From Micropruina sp. (lineage in GTDB: Bacteria; Actinomycetota; Actinomycetes; Propionibacteriales; Propionibacteriaceae): DNA of 64,000 nt. Below the pieces are notes generated by a model that ran no database searches, was not told where the DNA came from, and saw only the letters and a list, made by a program, of their open reading frames with translations. The translations under genes were made by a program, and so were the position numbers. Below, in pieces: positions 19,080 through 32,994 of the stretch. Where the stretch lies: NCBI GenBank assembly GCA_016711205.1, contig JADJTM010000001.1, forward strand, positions 744,001 to 808,000, given 5' to 3'. The first letter of the stretch is position 1; every line of letters starts with the position of its first letter.

Positions 19080-19319
19080 ACCGGCGTGACTGTGCGCGCT
19101 GGGATCCCGGCGTCCGCCGGGATGACGGTCTCGTGTGGACCGGCGTGACTGTGCGCGCGCCCGAGATCCCGGCATCCGCCGGGATGACGTTGTGGTTTCG
19201 ACCGGCGTGACTGTGCGCGCTGGGATTTCGGCATCCGCCGGGATGACGTTGTGGTTTCGACCGGCGTGACTGTGCGCGCTGGGATCCCGGCATCCGCCGG
19301 GATGACCTTTCCGTTTCGA
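19080..19319. repeat. four tandem ~60-bp repeats carrying the hairpin family
   Basis: Four direct copies start at about 19080, 19140, 19202 and 19261. Each begins CCGGCGTGACTGTGCGCGC, then holds the hairpin CCCGGC-(g/a)TCC-GCCGGGATGAC, then a linker ending GTTTCGA (GTGTGGA in the first). The third copy has TTCGGC in place of CCCGGC, which breaks one arm. The cluster fills the gap between the DUF1697 gene and the acyl-CoA ligase start. No coding potential is seen. Confidence 0.85.
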
Positions 19320-19326
19320 CCAGCCC

Positions 19327-19854
19327 CTACAGCAGTGCCTCCAGCTTGGTGACGGTGTTGACGTTGCGGCTGGTGACCAGGCGGGGCTTGACCAGCACGG
19401 GCAGCCTGGCGGCCAGCTTGGAGCGGCCGATGCCGTCCACGAAGTCGATCCAGACCTCGTGATCGCCGACCAGGATGCGCTCGTTCACCGCCACCTCCTT
19501 CAGCCGCTCGGCCAGATCGGAGGGCGCCGGGCCGTCCAGAAAGCACAGCAGCACCCGCGATCCGGAGCTGTCGGCGAACGGATTGACCCGCAGCAACGAA
19601 CGCAGCTGCGACTGTGAGCGCAGCAGCACCTCGACGGCGAAACCGGTGTCCTTGGCGATCGCCTGCTCGAAGCTGGAGCGGACGCTCCGCTCACCCCCCG
19701 ACGCGGTGAACACGACGTTGCCCGAGGCCAGCAGCGTGGCCACCTCGGTCAATCCGGCCTCAGCCGCCGACTCTTTCAAGGCGGCCATGGTCAGGGTCCG
19801 CCCGCCCACGTTGACCGCCCGCAACAGCCCCGCCCAGCGGGCGCCGCTCACCAT
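19327..19854 (-). CDS. DUF1697 domain-containing protein
   Basis: A 175-residue protein matching DUF1697 throughout. It has an N-terminal GARWAGLLRAVNVGGRTLTMA, then GLTEVATLLASGNVVFTA, FADSSGSRVLLCFLDG, and a C-terminal SRNVNTVTKLEALL, where the SRN.NT motif is characteristic. The family is widespread, cytoplasmic and of unknown function. ATG at about 19854 (MVSGARW) is chosen because homology begins there, not at the longer upstream frame. It stands alone and is divergent from the next gene. Confidence 0.85.
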   Translation of the reverse strand: MVSGARWAGLLRAVNVGGRTLTMAALKESAAEAGLTEVATLLASGNVVFTASGGERSVRSSFEQAIAKDTGFAVEVLLRSQSQLRSLLRVNPFADSSGSRVLLCFLDGPAPSDLAERLKEVAVNERILVGDHEVWIDFVDGIGRSKLAARLPVLVKPRLVTSRNVNTVTKLEALL

Positions 19855-19982
19855 GCACGTGCCACAGTCGACATGCGCCCATCGTGCGGCATCCGGGCGG
19901 CGCTGGCCAGTTCGCACGGTGCCCGATTGCCGAGCGCCGCCGCGGGTGATTGCATCAAGCTGTCAGAACGGAGGGGTTGCCG

Positions 19983-20934
19983 ATGCCTCGGGTGGGCCTG
20001 AGCGGTGTGCCGAGCGACACCGATGCGTCCGAGTGCGCGTCGCATGAGCGGCGAATCGCCCCCACGTTGACGCAGGCACAGTGGGTCCCGCTGGCGCAGG
20101 CCCACGCCGATCGGGTCGAGCCCTGGGTGCGACCGCACCTGGCCCGGCGCTCGCGGCAGCAGCCGCACCCGGTCGAGGACTTCCTGTGGCGCTACTACTC
20201 CTACCCGCCCCAGGCACTGCGCACCTGGCATCCGGGCTGGGGCGTCGAGCTGAGCGGCGACGTCGCCGGATTCGGCACCGTCCGTGGGTTCGTGGTGGAC
20301 GGGGATCGTGCCCGGGTCGATCCCGCGCTGCCGGCCCGGCGGGCCGTCCAGGTGCGCGAGATCCGTGACCTGCTGGTGGCGACGCAATCGCGTCCGCCCC
20401 GGCTCGGGTGCTTCGGCCTGCACGAGTGGGCGATGGTCTACCGGCAGCCGGCCGAGCAGGTGCGGCACGCCCTGGTGCCGCTGCGGCTGGGCGCCGCGGG
20501 CACGGACGCGGTGGTGGATGCGCACCGGATCAGCTGCAGCCACTACGACGCCTACCGGTTCTTCACCGAGGCGGCGGCTCCGCTGAACACGATGCGTCCG
20601 ACCCTGGCCACCCGGGTGGTCAATGAGCAGCCGGGCTGCCTGCACGCGGGCATGGACGGTCTACAAATGGGCCTACAAACTGGCGCCGTTCAGCTCCGCC
20701 GACCTGGTCGCCGACTGCTTCGCGCTGGCCCGTGAGATCCGGGTGTTCGACATGCGTGCCTCGCCCTACGACCTCAGCGCGTGGGGGTACGACCCCGTCC
20801 GCATCGAGACCCCGGACGGCAAGGCCGACTACGTGCGGGCGCAGCGTGACTTCAGCGCGCGATCGGGTGTTCTGCGGGCCGGTCTGATCAAAGTGTGCGA
20901 CCAGGTGCTAGACGACCGCGCTCGCACCGCCTGA
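19983..20934 (+). CDS. conserved actinobacterial protein, often annotated as 3-methyladenine DNA glycosylase (frameshifted here)
   Basis: Two frames join into one ~316-residue protein. The first (start ATG 19983, after GGAGGGG) has HPVEDFLWRYYSYPPQALRTW, RPPRLGCFGLHEWAMVYRQP and HRISCSHYDAYRFFT, then EQPGCLHAGMD. The second continues with VYKWAYKLAPFSSADLV, DCFALAREIRVFDMRASPYDL and IETPDGKADYV. The break is one surplus G at 20658-20659: GGACGGTC would read GAC-GTC-TAC if one G were removed. This family is commonly labelled 3-methyladenine DNA glycosylase in actinobacterial genomes, but I see no recognised glycosylase motif and treat the label as unproven. It converges on the TPR-like gene, with 4 bases between the stops. 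Confidence 0.75.
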
Positions 20935-20938
20935 GGCG

Positions 20939-23281
20939 TCAGCGGAACAGGTCGGCCTCGACCACATCGCGCCGGCTGCGTCCCGAATCGGGGGTTGCGG
21001 GCAGGGCGAACGAACTGAACTGGTAGCCGCGCTGCAGCAGCGAGCCCGTGCGCAGCGCCTTGGAGCGGCCGAACTGCGGACGTTCCAGCTCGGGGCGCTC
21101 CAGCTCCACCGCGCCGATCCGCAGCGACCGCGCGGTCGGCAGCAGCACCAGCAACACCCCGACAGCCAGCAGGGTGGCCCGGATCCCGTCCGATTCCGGC
21201 GGCGGCAGCAGGTTGAACAGGGCCACGATCAGCACCACGACGCCGGCCAGCACGAAGCCGAGCGACTGCAGGCGACGGCGCCGCAGGTAGACGTCGTGCG
21301 CGTCCAGCAGGGCTTCGAGCCGGCGGGGCTCGTCGGCGTCCCGGCGATGGCCGAGCAGGTGTAGGCGGCGAGCAAGGCCCGTCCGCTCGGTACGGCAGCA
21401 GGGGTGGGTGAGACGGCGCAGGTGTGTCAACAGGGCGGCTGCGTCGGCGCGCAGGCCGGCGTCGCGGCGCAGCCCGAGCCGGTCCAGCTCTTCCTGCGCG
21501 GTGACCGCGGCGTGCAGCCCGCGCCGGCAGACCTCGGCGAACAGCGTGGGTGACAGCGGCTCTGAGCCGACCGGCCCGGCGGAGCGTCCGGTCTGTAGGT
21601 ACTGCCGGGTCGAGACGTGCAGGTCGGCGGCGAACCGGTAGTCGGCGGTGGCCTGGACGAGCTGTGCGGCGCTCTCGGCGGACCTTTCGTCGGCCTCGGC
21701 GCCGGCGCCCCTGGCCAGCGCACCCTCGAACTCGCATTCGGCTTTCAGCACCCTGGCCAGCAGGTGCTCCGGCATGGCTGCGGTGCAGGCGAGGGCATCG
21801 GCCAGCGCCCCGCGGTGATCGCCGCTGAACAGCGCCGCCTGGGCCTGCAGCACCCTCAGGTCCATGTCGTGGCGACGGGCGGTGAGCACCTGCTCCAGCA
21901 GCGTGCTGGCGTCGGCCTCGCGTCCAGAACGCAGGGCCAGCACGGCCGCCAGCACGTGCGTCGACCACGGCTCGTCCGCGGCCGGCGGTTGGGCCAGCAT
22001 GCGTTCGGCGAGCCGGTCGTCGCCGGCCAGCAGCGCCAGCCGCAGCCGCGGCCCCAGATCGAGGTCATCGCCCGAACGGGCCAGCAGTGCCCGGGCGGTG
22101 GTCTGGCCGCGCAGCCGGGCGCTGCGCAGGTACTGCGCGTCCGCGTCCGTCGTGGCCGGCTCGGCGCCCCACTGCCCCGCCGTCCACAGCGCGGCGTCGG
22201 CGAACGTCGATTGGGCTGCCGGATCGGCCGACCCGTCGGCGATCGCCTCCAGCTCACGCAGCGCCGCGGCCGCCCCGGCCCGGTCGGCCAGCATCAGGCG
22301 TAGTCGCAGGGCGGAACGATGCAGGTCTGGCGACGTGGCGTCGTCGTCGGCGGCATCGCGGAAGTGGTCCCACCCCTCGGCGAAGCGACCCTGCAGCTGG
22401 GCGAGCCGGCCCGCCTGGATGCAGTAGACGTGCGCCCAGTGCCCGCTCGGATCGTCCTCGCGCCCGGCGTCCACACCCAGGCCGGCGCGGCGGGCGCCCT
22501 GCAGCAGCCGGAGCCGGCCCAGCGTCTCGCCGCAGACCCGCTCCGCCTCGGGAAAGCGGCCCACCTCGGTCATCGCCAGCACCCAGGCGAACCGGTCGTC
22601 CAGGTTGAGCTCGAGGGCGGAGTGGCCCCACCGCTCCAACCGGTCGAACAGCTGGGCGGCGGGTTCGAACCGGCCCAGTTCGCAGTTCGCGCTCGCGCAC
22701 ACCAGCACCCGGCCCAGTGAGTCGTCCGAGTTCTCGGCGAGCTGCAGCGCGAGCGCGGGGTTGCTGGAGGTCAGCAGGTTCGCCGCTGCCAGCGCCGAAC
22801 GGGGTCCGGCCCCGGCGAAGCTCTCCAGTGCGGTGTCGAACTGTTCCTGATAGCCGATCGGCGGGTTGAACCGCACCGTGAGTTCGTGCAGCGCCTGCAG
22901 TCGATCGATCAACTCCAGCCCACGGTCGTCCGATGCGGGCCGCAGGACCACAGTGCAGAGCAGGCTCGCCCAGGCGTCGGTGAGCAGCGTGCGATCGGGC
23001 AGGCCGCCCCGGGGTCGTTGACCGGCCAGGTCGGCGAACACCTCCGCGGCCCAGAGCAGAAACGTGACGTTTGTCGACAGCCGGTCGACGGCCCGGTGCA
23101 GAGCGGACGCGGCACCGTCCGGATCGCTGACCAGCAGCGCCTCCACCTCTGCCTTTGCGGTGGCGGCGGTCAGTCGAGGACGACGCGGGCGCGCCGGCTT
23201 GTCGAAGTTCAGCAGTTCGTCGGAGCGCAGGCCCGCGGGCAGCGCCGCATCGGACCGTGCGGTGCCGAGCAGCGCAGTCAT
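20939..23281 (-). CDS. large TPR-like helical protein with two C-terminal membrane segments
   Basis: A 780-residue protein starting at ATG 23281 behind GAAGGGG. Residues ~30-640 are Ala/Leu/Arg-rich helix pairs resembling degenerate TPR repeats, for example LFDRLERWGHSALELNLDDR, then VCGETLGRLRLL and LAQLQGRFAEGWDHFRDAADD. Near the C-terminus are two hydrophobic spans, SLGFVLAGVVVLIVALFNLL and ATLLAVGVLLVLLPTA, joined by a short PPPESDG loop, followed by a basic tail. This suggests a membrane-anchored scaffold with a cytoplasmic helical domain. I recognise no catalytic motif or named family. It is not obviously in an operon; the SnoaL-like gene lies 189 bases upstream on the same strand. Confidence 0.75.
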   Translation of the reverse strand: MTALLGTARSDAALPAGLRSDELLNFDKPARPRRPRLTAATAKAEVEALLVSDPDGAASALHRAVDRLSTNVTFLLWAAEVFADLAGQRPRGGLPDRTLLTDAWASLLCTVVLRPASDDRGLELIDRLQALHELTVRFNPPIGYQEQFDTALESFAGAGPRSALAAANLLTSSNPALALQLAENSDDSLGRVLVCASANCELGRFEPAAQLFDRLERWGHSALELNLDDRFAWVLAMTEVGRFPEAERVCGETLGRLRLLQGARRAGLGVDAGREDDPSGHWAHVYCIQAGRLAQLQGRFAEGWDHFRDAADDDATSPDLHRSALRLRLMLADRAGAAAALRELEAIADGSADPAAQSTFADAALWTAGQWGAEPATTDADAQYLRSARLRGQTTARALLARSGDDLDLGPRLRLALLAGDDRLAERMLAQPPAADEPWSTHVLAAVLALRSGREADASTLLEQVLTARRHDMDLRVLQAQAALFSGDHRGALADALACTAAMPEHLLARVLKAECEFEGALARGAGAEADERSAESAAQLVQATADYRFAADLHVSTRQYLQTGRSAGPVGSEPLSPTLFAEVCRRGLHAAVTAQEELDRLGLRRDAGLRADAAALLTHLRRLTHPCCRTERTGLARRLHLLGHRRDADEPRRLEALLDAHDVYLRRRRLQSLGFVLAGVVVLIVALFNLLPPPESDGIRATLLAVGVLLVLLPTARSLRIGAVELERPELERPQFGRSKALRTGSLLQRGYQFSSFALPATPDSGRSRRDVVEADLFR

Positions 23282-23470
23282 CGGATCCCCCCTTCCGGTC
23301 ACAGGAGCGGCCGGGCAGCCCCCAGGAACGTTCCGCACCCGACGAACGTCCGGGTGAACAATGGCCTGCGCGACCGGCCCACGGCAATGGGTGGAATTGC
23401 CACCACCGGCCGCGGCAGGACCGGGTTCTGCCGGCGGAGGGGTTCAGCGTCGCCCGACAGCCTCAGCGGG

Positions 23471-24047
23471 TCAGTCGCTTTCCACCCACTCAGCGGCGGC
23501 GACCTCGGCCGGCGAGGGGCCCTTGATGTAGCTGGTGGCGGTCAGCGTGCCCTCGCGCGACACGTAGGTGTCGGCGGCCGGGGCGATGTCGGTGTTCTGG
23601 CAACTGACGCCGAGCCAGGTGCCGTCCCCCAGTTTGACCAGGGTCACGCTGATCAGCCCGCGGCGCGGATCGACCGGCACGAACTCGGGATCGACCTGGC
23701 CGGTGATCTGCCACTGCGCCAGTACCACCGCCGCGTCGTCGCCGAGGTAGCGCTGGTTCACCTTGTGCAGCCGGATCCTGGCGTTGGCGAAGGCGTGCTG
23801 AAAGCCGAACCGCTGGGCGCGCACGATCGAGTGCCGGCCGGTCCACCACAGCCCGACCACGTTGACGAAGTCGGCGTCCTCGACGAAGAGCCCCGATCGC
23901 GTCGGCGTCCTTGGCGTCCCAGGCGCGGACGTACTCGTGGATCAGGTCGAGCGGCTCGGTGAGCGGGTTGACCGCCGGCGAGCGGTCCGGAAACGGCAGC
24001 TGCGTCATGGCGACCGCCCGCTTGAGCAGCTTCTTGAGCTTGGCCAC
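23471..24047 (-). CDS. SnoaL/NTF2-like protein (frameshifted here)
   Basis: Two frames together encode a ~190-residue SnoaL-like (DUF4440-type) domain. The first has PLTEPLDLIHEYVRAWDAKDADAIG. The second resumes with LFVEDADFVNVVGLWWTGRHS, then RIRLHKVNQRYLGDDAAVVLAQW and SVTLVKLGDGTWLGVSCQNTD. The break is at 23885-23895 next to a run of four C. NTF2-fold proteins of this kind are small enzymes or binding proteins of varied substrate. GTG 24047 (MAKLKKLLKRAV) is preferred over GTG 24053, because AAGGAG is then at the correct distance. A basic N-terminal helix precedes the domain. It follows gltD across a likely terminator. Confidence 0.7.
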
Positions 24048-24108
24048 ACGCACTCCTTGATTGGCTATCCGACTCGACAGGGTTGAACGCCAGCGTGACG
24101 ATGGCGAC

Positions 24109-24138
24109 GCCCCGCCGTCAATGGGCTGACGACGGGGC
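24109..24138 (-). terminator. probable terminator after gltBD
   Basis: The arms GCCCCGCCGTC (24109-24119) and GACGACGGGGC (24128-24138) pair with one mismatch around an 8-base loop. They lie 18 bases past the gltD stop. There is no U-tract, as is common in high-G+C actinobacteria. Confidence 0.55.
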
Positions 24139-24155
24139 GGGCTCGAAGCAGGCTC

Positions 24156-25620
24156 CTAGACCATCAGCTGGCGCTCGGTGGGCAGGATCGGCTTGGGCAG
24201 CCGGGAGCGGCCCTGCAGGTAGGCGTCCACGCCGTTGGCGCAGGAGCGGCCTTCGGCGATCGCCCAGACGATCAACGACTGGCCGCGGCCGGCGTCGCCA
24301 CAGACGAACACGCCCGGCACCGAGGTGGCGTAGGTCTCATCGCGGGCCACGTTGCCGCGCGGGTCGAGGTCGACCCCCAGCTGCTCGACCAAGCCCCTGG
24401 TCTCGGGACCGACGAAGCCCATCGCCAACAGCACCAGCTCGGCCGGGATCTCCTTGTCGCTGCCGGGGACCGGCTCGAAGCGTCCGTTGGTGAACGCCAC
24501 CTCGGTGAGCCGCAGGGTCGTCACGTTGCCGTCGGCGTCGCCGACGAACTCGCTGGTCGAGACCGAGTAGACCCGATCCCCCGCCTCTTCATGGGCGGAG
24601 CTGACCCGGAAGATCATCGGGTAGGTGGGCCACGGCTGATTGGCCGGACGCTGCTCGGGCGGGGTCGGCAGAATCTCCAGCTGCGTGACGGACGCCGCCT
24701 GCTGCCGGATGGACGTGCCGAGGCAGTCCGCGCCGGTATCGCCGCCGCCGATGATCACCACGTGCTTGCCGGTGGCGGTGATCTGGTCCTCGACCTGCTG
24801 GCCGACCGCGACCCGGTTGGCCTGCGGCAGAAACTCCATCGCCTGGTGGATGCCGGTCAGCTCGCGACCCGGCACCGGCAGGTCGCGGGCGATCGTCGAG
24901 CCGATCGCCAGCACCACGGCGTCGAAGCGTTCGAGCAGTTCGTCACCGCTCATCTCACCCTCGCTGCCGATCGGACGGCCCGGCTTGAACACCGTGCCCT
25001 CCAGGCGCATCTGCTTGAGCCGGCGCTCGAGCACCGCCTTCTCCATCTTGAACTCGGGGATGCCGTAGCGCAGCAGGCCGCCGATCGCGTCGGCCCGCTC
25101 GTACACCACGACCGTGTGCCCGGCCCGGGTGAGCTGCTGGGCGACCGCCAGTCCGGCCGGGCCGGAGCCGATCACGGCGACCGTTTTGTTGGTGTGCCAT
25201 TCGGGGGTCACCGCGGTCACCCGGCGGTCGCTCCAAGCACGGTCGATGATCGCGACCTCGACGTTCTTGATGGTCACCGGTTCGCGGTTGATGCCCACCA
25301 CGCAAGCGGTTTCACAGGGTGCCGGGCACAGCCGTCCGGTGAACTCGGGAAAGTTGTTGGTGGCGTGCAGCCGGTCGGTGGCACCCCGCCAGTCGTCGCG
25401 CCAGACCAGGTCGTTCCATTCGGGGATCAGGTTGCCCAGCGGGCAGCCCTGATGACAGAACGGAATGCCGCAGTCCATGCAGCGGCCGGCCTGGGCGCTG
25501 ATGATCGGCAGCACGGCCTTGCCGGGCGACTCGGGGTAAACCTCATTCCAGTCGTGCACCCGCTCCGCCACCGGACGCCGGCCCGCAACCTCGCGCGGCG
25601 TGGTCATGAATCCCCTGGGG

Positions 25621-25628
<8 letters not shown>
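24156..25628 (-). CDS. gltD: glutamate synthase (NADPH), small subunit
   Basis: A 490-residue beta subunit of NADPH-GOGAT. It oxidises NADPH and passes electrons through FAD and iron-sulfur clusters to the large subunit. The N-terminal ferredoxin-like cysteines are CMDCGIPFCHQGCPLGN and CPAPCETAC. The FAD Rossmann motif is VAVIGSGPAGLAVAQQL, the NADPH one is VVIIGGGDTGADCLGTSIRQ, and the C-terminal FAD motif is VPGVFVCGDAGRGQSLIVWAI. ATG 25628 overlaps the gltB stop by 8 bases, so the subunits are translationally coupled. Length is as expected. Confidence 0.96.
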
Positions 25629-30141
<4,513 letters not shown>

Positions 30142-30337
30142 GGGCGTCTCTCCTCATCTTCCGGCGTGGGTGGCGAGCCGGAGGGTGCCGATGCGCTCGC
30201 CGTCCGGCGTCAACGCTGCACGCGGTGGGAAGCATACGACACGCGCCATTGCGGGCAAGTTACGGCAGCTTGCATGGTGGACGAGCGGCGCTCGGATCGA
30301 TCTCGACGGCAGCGGGCGCGCCGCTTATCGTGTGGCG

Positions 30338-31384
30338 ATGACCGATCTGCAGTGGACGAGAGTGACGGATGCAGGCGAGGGCGCGTTCAGCCTGGAGCTG
30401 CCCGCCGGCTGGCAGCACGACGTCCGCTCGTTCAGGGTCGGGCCGGCCGTACGCCGCGCGGCGCGGGCGGTGTCACCGGACGGATCCGTGCGGCTGAGCC
30501 TGCACGACCCCGACCTGCCGAACTTCTTCGAGCCGTCCTCGGGGTTCATTCCGACACCGGGCGTGCACCAGATCGCGCCCTACGTCGAGGCCGGCAGCTT
30601 TCTGCCGCAGTACCTGCAGCAGCGCTTCGGCACGGCGCCGGGATTCGCCGCCGACGCGCCGCGGCCGGAGCCTGACCTGGCGCAGCAGAGCGTGCAGCAA
30701 AGCGCCGCCCAGGGTGTTCAGCTGCGGGTGACATCGGCGTCGGCGCCGTTTAGGTTCACCGATCAGGGACGGCCGGTCGAGGCGCTGGCGATCGGTTCGA
30801 CCCTGTCGTTCGGGTCGGGCTGGGTCGCCGACGTGTGCGTGGTGTTCGCCGTGGGCGGGCAGCCGGATCGGCAGCTGCTGCTGCACGCGATGCAGTCGGA
30901 GCGGACCAACCAACAGTGGCAGGCGGGCGAGAACCAGCGGTTCGCCGGCCAGCAGGCGATCAACGCGCAGCAGAGCGCCCTGTGGATGCAGACCAGTCAG
31001 GCGATGCACGACCAGCGGATGAGTGGCATCGCCGCTGCCGGGGCGGCCAACACGGCGATCCACAACGAGCGGGTGGCGACCGCCGAGGCCGGCACCGCCG
31101 CCTACCTGGACCGGCTGAACCAGTCGATGCCCACGGGCTCGGAGGCGGGTGTGGGCGCGCCGGGCCTCGACGAGCAGCACCGGTTCATCAACGCCCTGCG
31201 CGAGGAAGAGACGGTGCGAACCGGCACGGGCGACGACGTGCAGGTCGATGCGGGCGCCGACCGGTACTTCGTGGACGAGGCGAACCGTCGATGGGTGGGC
31301 GCGTCCGGCAACGTGCAGGCGAACGACTTCACGGCCGCAGGTCTGAACCCGGACGACTGGCAGGAGGGTGAGGTGCGCCGGTAG
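30338..31384 (+). CDS. hypothetical protein with Gln/Ala-rich helical middle
   Basis: A 348-residue soluble protein starting at ATG 30338, divergent from gltB. The N-terminal ~175 residues form a beta-rich domain (GAFSLELPAGWQHD, AVSPDGSVRLSLHDPDLPNFF, RVTSASAPFRFTDQGRPVEAL). Residues ~195-290 are Gln/Ala-rich and probably a long helix or coiled coil (TNQQWQAGENQRFAGQQAIN). The last ~50 residues (DRYFVDEANRRWVGASG, then NDFTAAGLNPDDWQ) resemble a short tail module found at the ends of unrelated bacterial proteins. No catalytic residues, signal or membrane span are seen. I do not recognise the family. Confidence 0.7.
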   Translation: MTDLQWTRVTDAGEGAFSLELPAGWQHDVRSFRVGPAVRRAARAVSPDGSVRLSLHDPDLPNFFEPSSGFIPTPGVHQIAPYVEAGSFLPQYLQQRFGTAPGFAADAPRPEPDLAQQSVQQSAAQGVQLRVTSASAPFRFTDQGRPVEALAIGSTLSFGSGWVADVCVVFAVGGQPDRQLLLHAMQSERTNQQWQAGENQRFAGQQAINAQQSALWMQTSQAMHDQRMSGIAAAGAANTAIHNERVATAEAGTAAYLDRLNQSMPTGSEAGVGAPGLDEQHRFINALREEETVRTGTGDDVQVDAGADRYFVDEANRRWVGASGNVQANDFTAAGLNPDDWQEGEVRR

Positions 31385-31460
31385 CTGGGCCGGTCATACG
31401 TTCCGCGGCGGATGACAGCCGGGATCTACGAGCGCACGTCCTGGTGGGTTTGGCTGCCGC

Positions 31461-31570
31461 GGAGCGGGGGTGCACCCCGTCCCGCCCCGGCCAGCCTTCT
31501 CGGCTCCGCAAGCTCCGCCGAGAAGTTGTCCGACGCCCGACCACACCCTGACGGCGTGCACCCCCGCTCC
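31461..31570. repeat. 110-bp structured repeat, copy 1
   Basis: This copy has terminal inverted arms GGAGCGGGGGTGCAC and GTGCACCCCCGCTCC. Its central hairpin is CTTCTCGGC / GCCGAGAAG with loop TCCGCAAGCTCC. The reverse complement of 47145-47254 aligns with it without gaps at about 97 of 110 positions by hand count. Several differences in the stems are paired changes that keep pairing. It sits between the 348-residue hypothetical and the convergent lgt end. Confidence 0.85.
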
Positions 31571-31772
31571 GCTTTCCGTCGCGTCTCTGAGGGTGGCACT
31601 CAACAACAGCGCCCGCTGGTCGGCCATGGCCGAGCCGATCACCGCGCCGTTCTACCCTCGGTAGCCAGCTCCGGATCTGGGCTGCCGGGGCTTGTCGGGA
31701 TCGGCTGCCGAAGTTGTCGGGGCCTGGCCTGCCGGTCGGGCTTGCCGAGACACAGCCCCGTGTGTCAACGAA

Positions 31773-32748
31773 TTACCGGTCGGTGGCCGGAGAATCCTCG
31801 TGTTTTGTCGCCTCGGTCTGCTCGTCCGCGTCGGCCTCGATCGCCTCGTCCGCTTTCGCGGCTGCCGTGCCATCGGCATCGGCATCCGATGAGGGGGGTT
31901 CGTGGCCCGTCCAGGTAGACGGACGCCTCGCGTCCGGGCCTGTTCCTCATCAGCCACACGAATATCGCCACGCCGGCAAGGCAGATCAGCGCCGCCATGG
32001 CCTGGTTGAACCGGATCGGGCCGAAGGTGTCGTAGCTGAAGTCGAGCCGGATGCCTTCGGTGAAGAAGCGGCCGAAGCCGTACAGCGCGACATACAGGGC
32101 GAACACCTTGCCCCGGCCCAGCCTGAATCGGCGATCGGCCCAGATCAGTGCGAGGGCGACCAGCACGTTCCAGATCGCCTCGTAGGCGAACGTCGGATGA
32201 AAGGTCGAGTACTGCTCAAAGCCGGGCACCCGGTGTGCGGGGTCGATCTCGAGGCCCCACGGCAGGTCGGTGGGCAGCCCGTAGAGTTCCTGGTTGAACC
32301 AGTTGCCGAAGCGGCCCAATGCCTGCCCCACTGCGATTCCGGGGGCGAGTGAGTCCGCCATCGACGAGAACCGGACACCTTCGTGCCGGCACATAAGCAA
32401 CGCGGCCAGGGCGCCGCCGCCGATCGCGCCGTAGATCGCGATGCCGCCCTCCCAGATGCGCAGGGCGCTCCACGGGTCGATGCCGGGCCCGAAGTAGTCG
32501 CCCAGGTGGGTGAGCACGTGATAGATGCGGGCGCCGACTATTCCGGAAGGGATCGCGACCAGCACGATGGTCTCGAACTGCTCGACGGTGCCGCCCCGGG
32601 CCTGCCAGCGCCGACTGCCGATCACCCAGGCGGCGATCATGCCCGTGATCAGGCACAACGCATAGATGTGCAGAAGCAAGGGACCGATCTGCCAGCCGCT
32701 GATCGGAGGGGACGGGATGGAGAGCAGCACGCGCCCATACTGCCGCAT
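31773..32748 (-). CDS. lgt: prolipoprotein diacylglyceryl transferase (C-terminal tail frameshifted here)
   Basis: Lgt transfers diacylglycerol from phosphatidylglycerol to the lipobox cysteine of prolipoproteins in the cytoplasmic membrane. Diagnostic motifs are present: LLSIPSPPISGWQIGPL at the start, GARIYHVLTH, the Lgt signature GQALGRFGNWFNQELYG, THPTFAYE-like STFHPTFAYEAIWN, and GRFFTEGIRLD. About seven hydrophobic spans are visible. After VYLDGPRTP the frame runs into a run of six G (31893-31898 on the plus strand). Removing one base restores a normal acidic tail (SSDADADADG, then EAIEADADEQTEATKHED) ending at TAA 31773. The start is ATG 32748; GTG 32730 (MLLSIPSPP) is an alternative that fits the family better. 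It follows trpA on the same strand. Confidence 0.93.
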
Positions 32749-32864
32749 CGCTGGAATGCCCGGGACAGCCCGGGTAGTGCGCGCCGTCCCGGTGGAGATC
32801 CCGGCCGCCTGGGATTGCTGGGAGGATTCCGGACGGACGTGACCACGCGGCCATCCGCCGGGGG

Positions 32865-32937
32865 GACTCTGCTGCCCTTGTGTGCACTCTGCTGCCTTTG
32901 CAAGGGCAGCACAGTGGGTCCAAGGGCAGCAGAGTGG
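32865..32937. repeat. ACTCTGCTGCC inverted-repeat element, locus 1
   Basis: ACTCTGCTGCC occurs twice forward, followed by GGCAGCACAGT and GGCAGCAGAGT in reverse, so nested stem-loops can form (for example CTGCTGCCTTTG / CAAGGGCAGCA). A second locus with the same motif lies at 51929-52018. It is in the lgt leader, between trpA and lgt. Confidence 0.75.
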
Positions 32938-32994
32938 GCATGGAGGATGACCTCTCCACCGCACAACCAGCGCGGGGTGCCAGCATTCACGGGC

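Noticed and set aside
19080..19319. CRISPR array
   Set aside because: The four ~60-bp units are tandem with no unique spacers.
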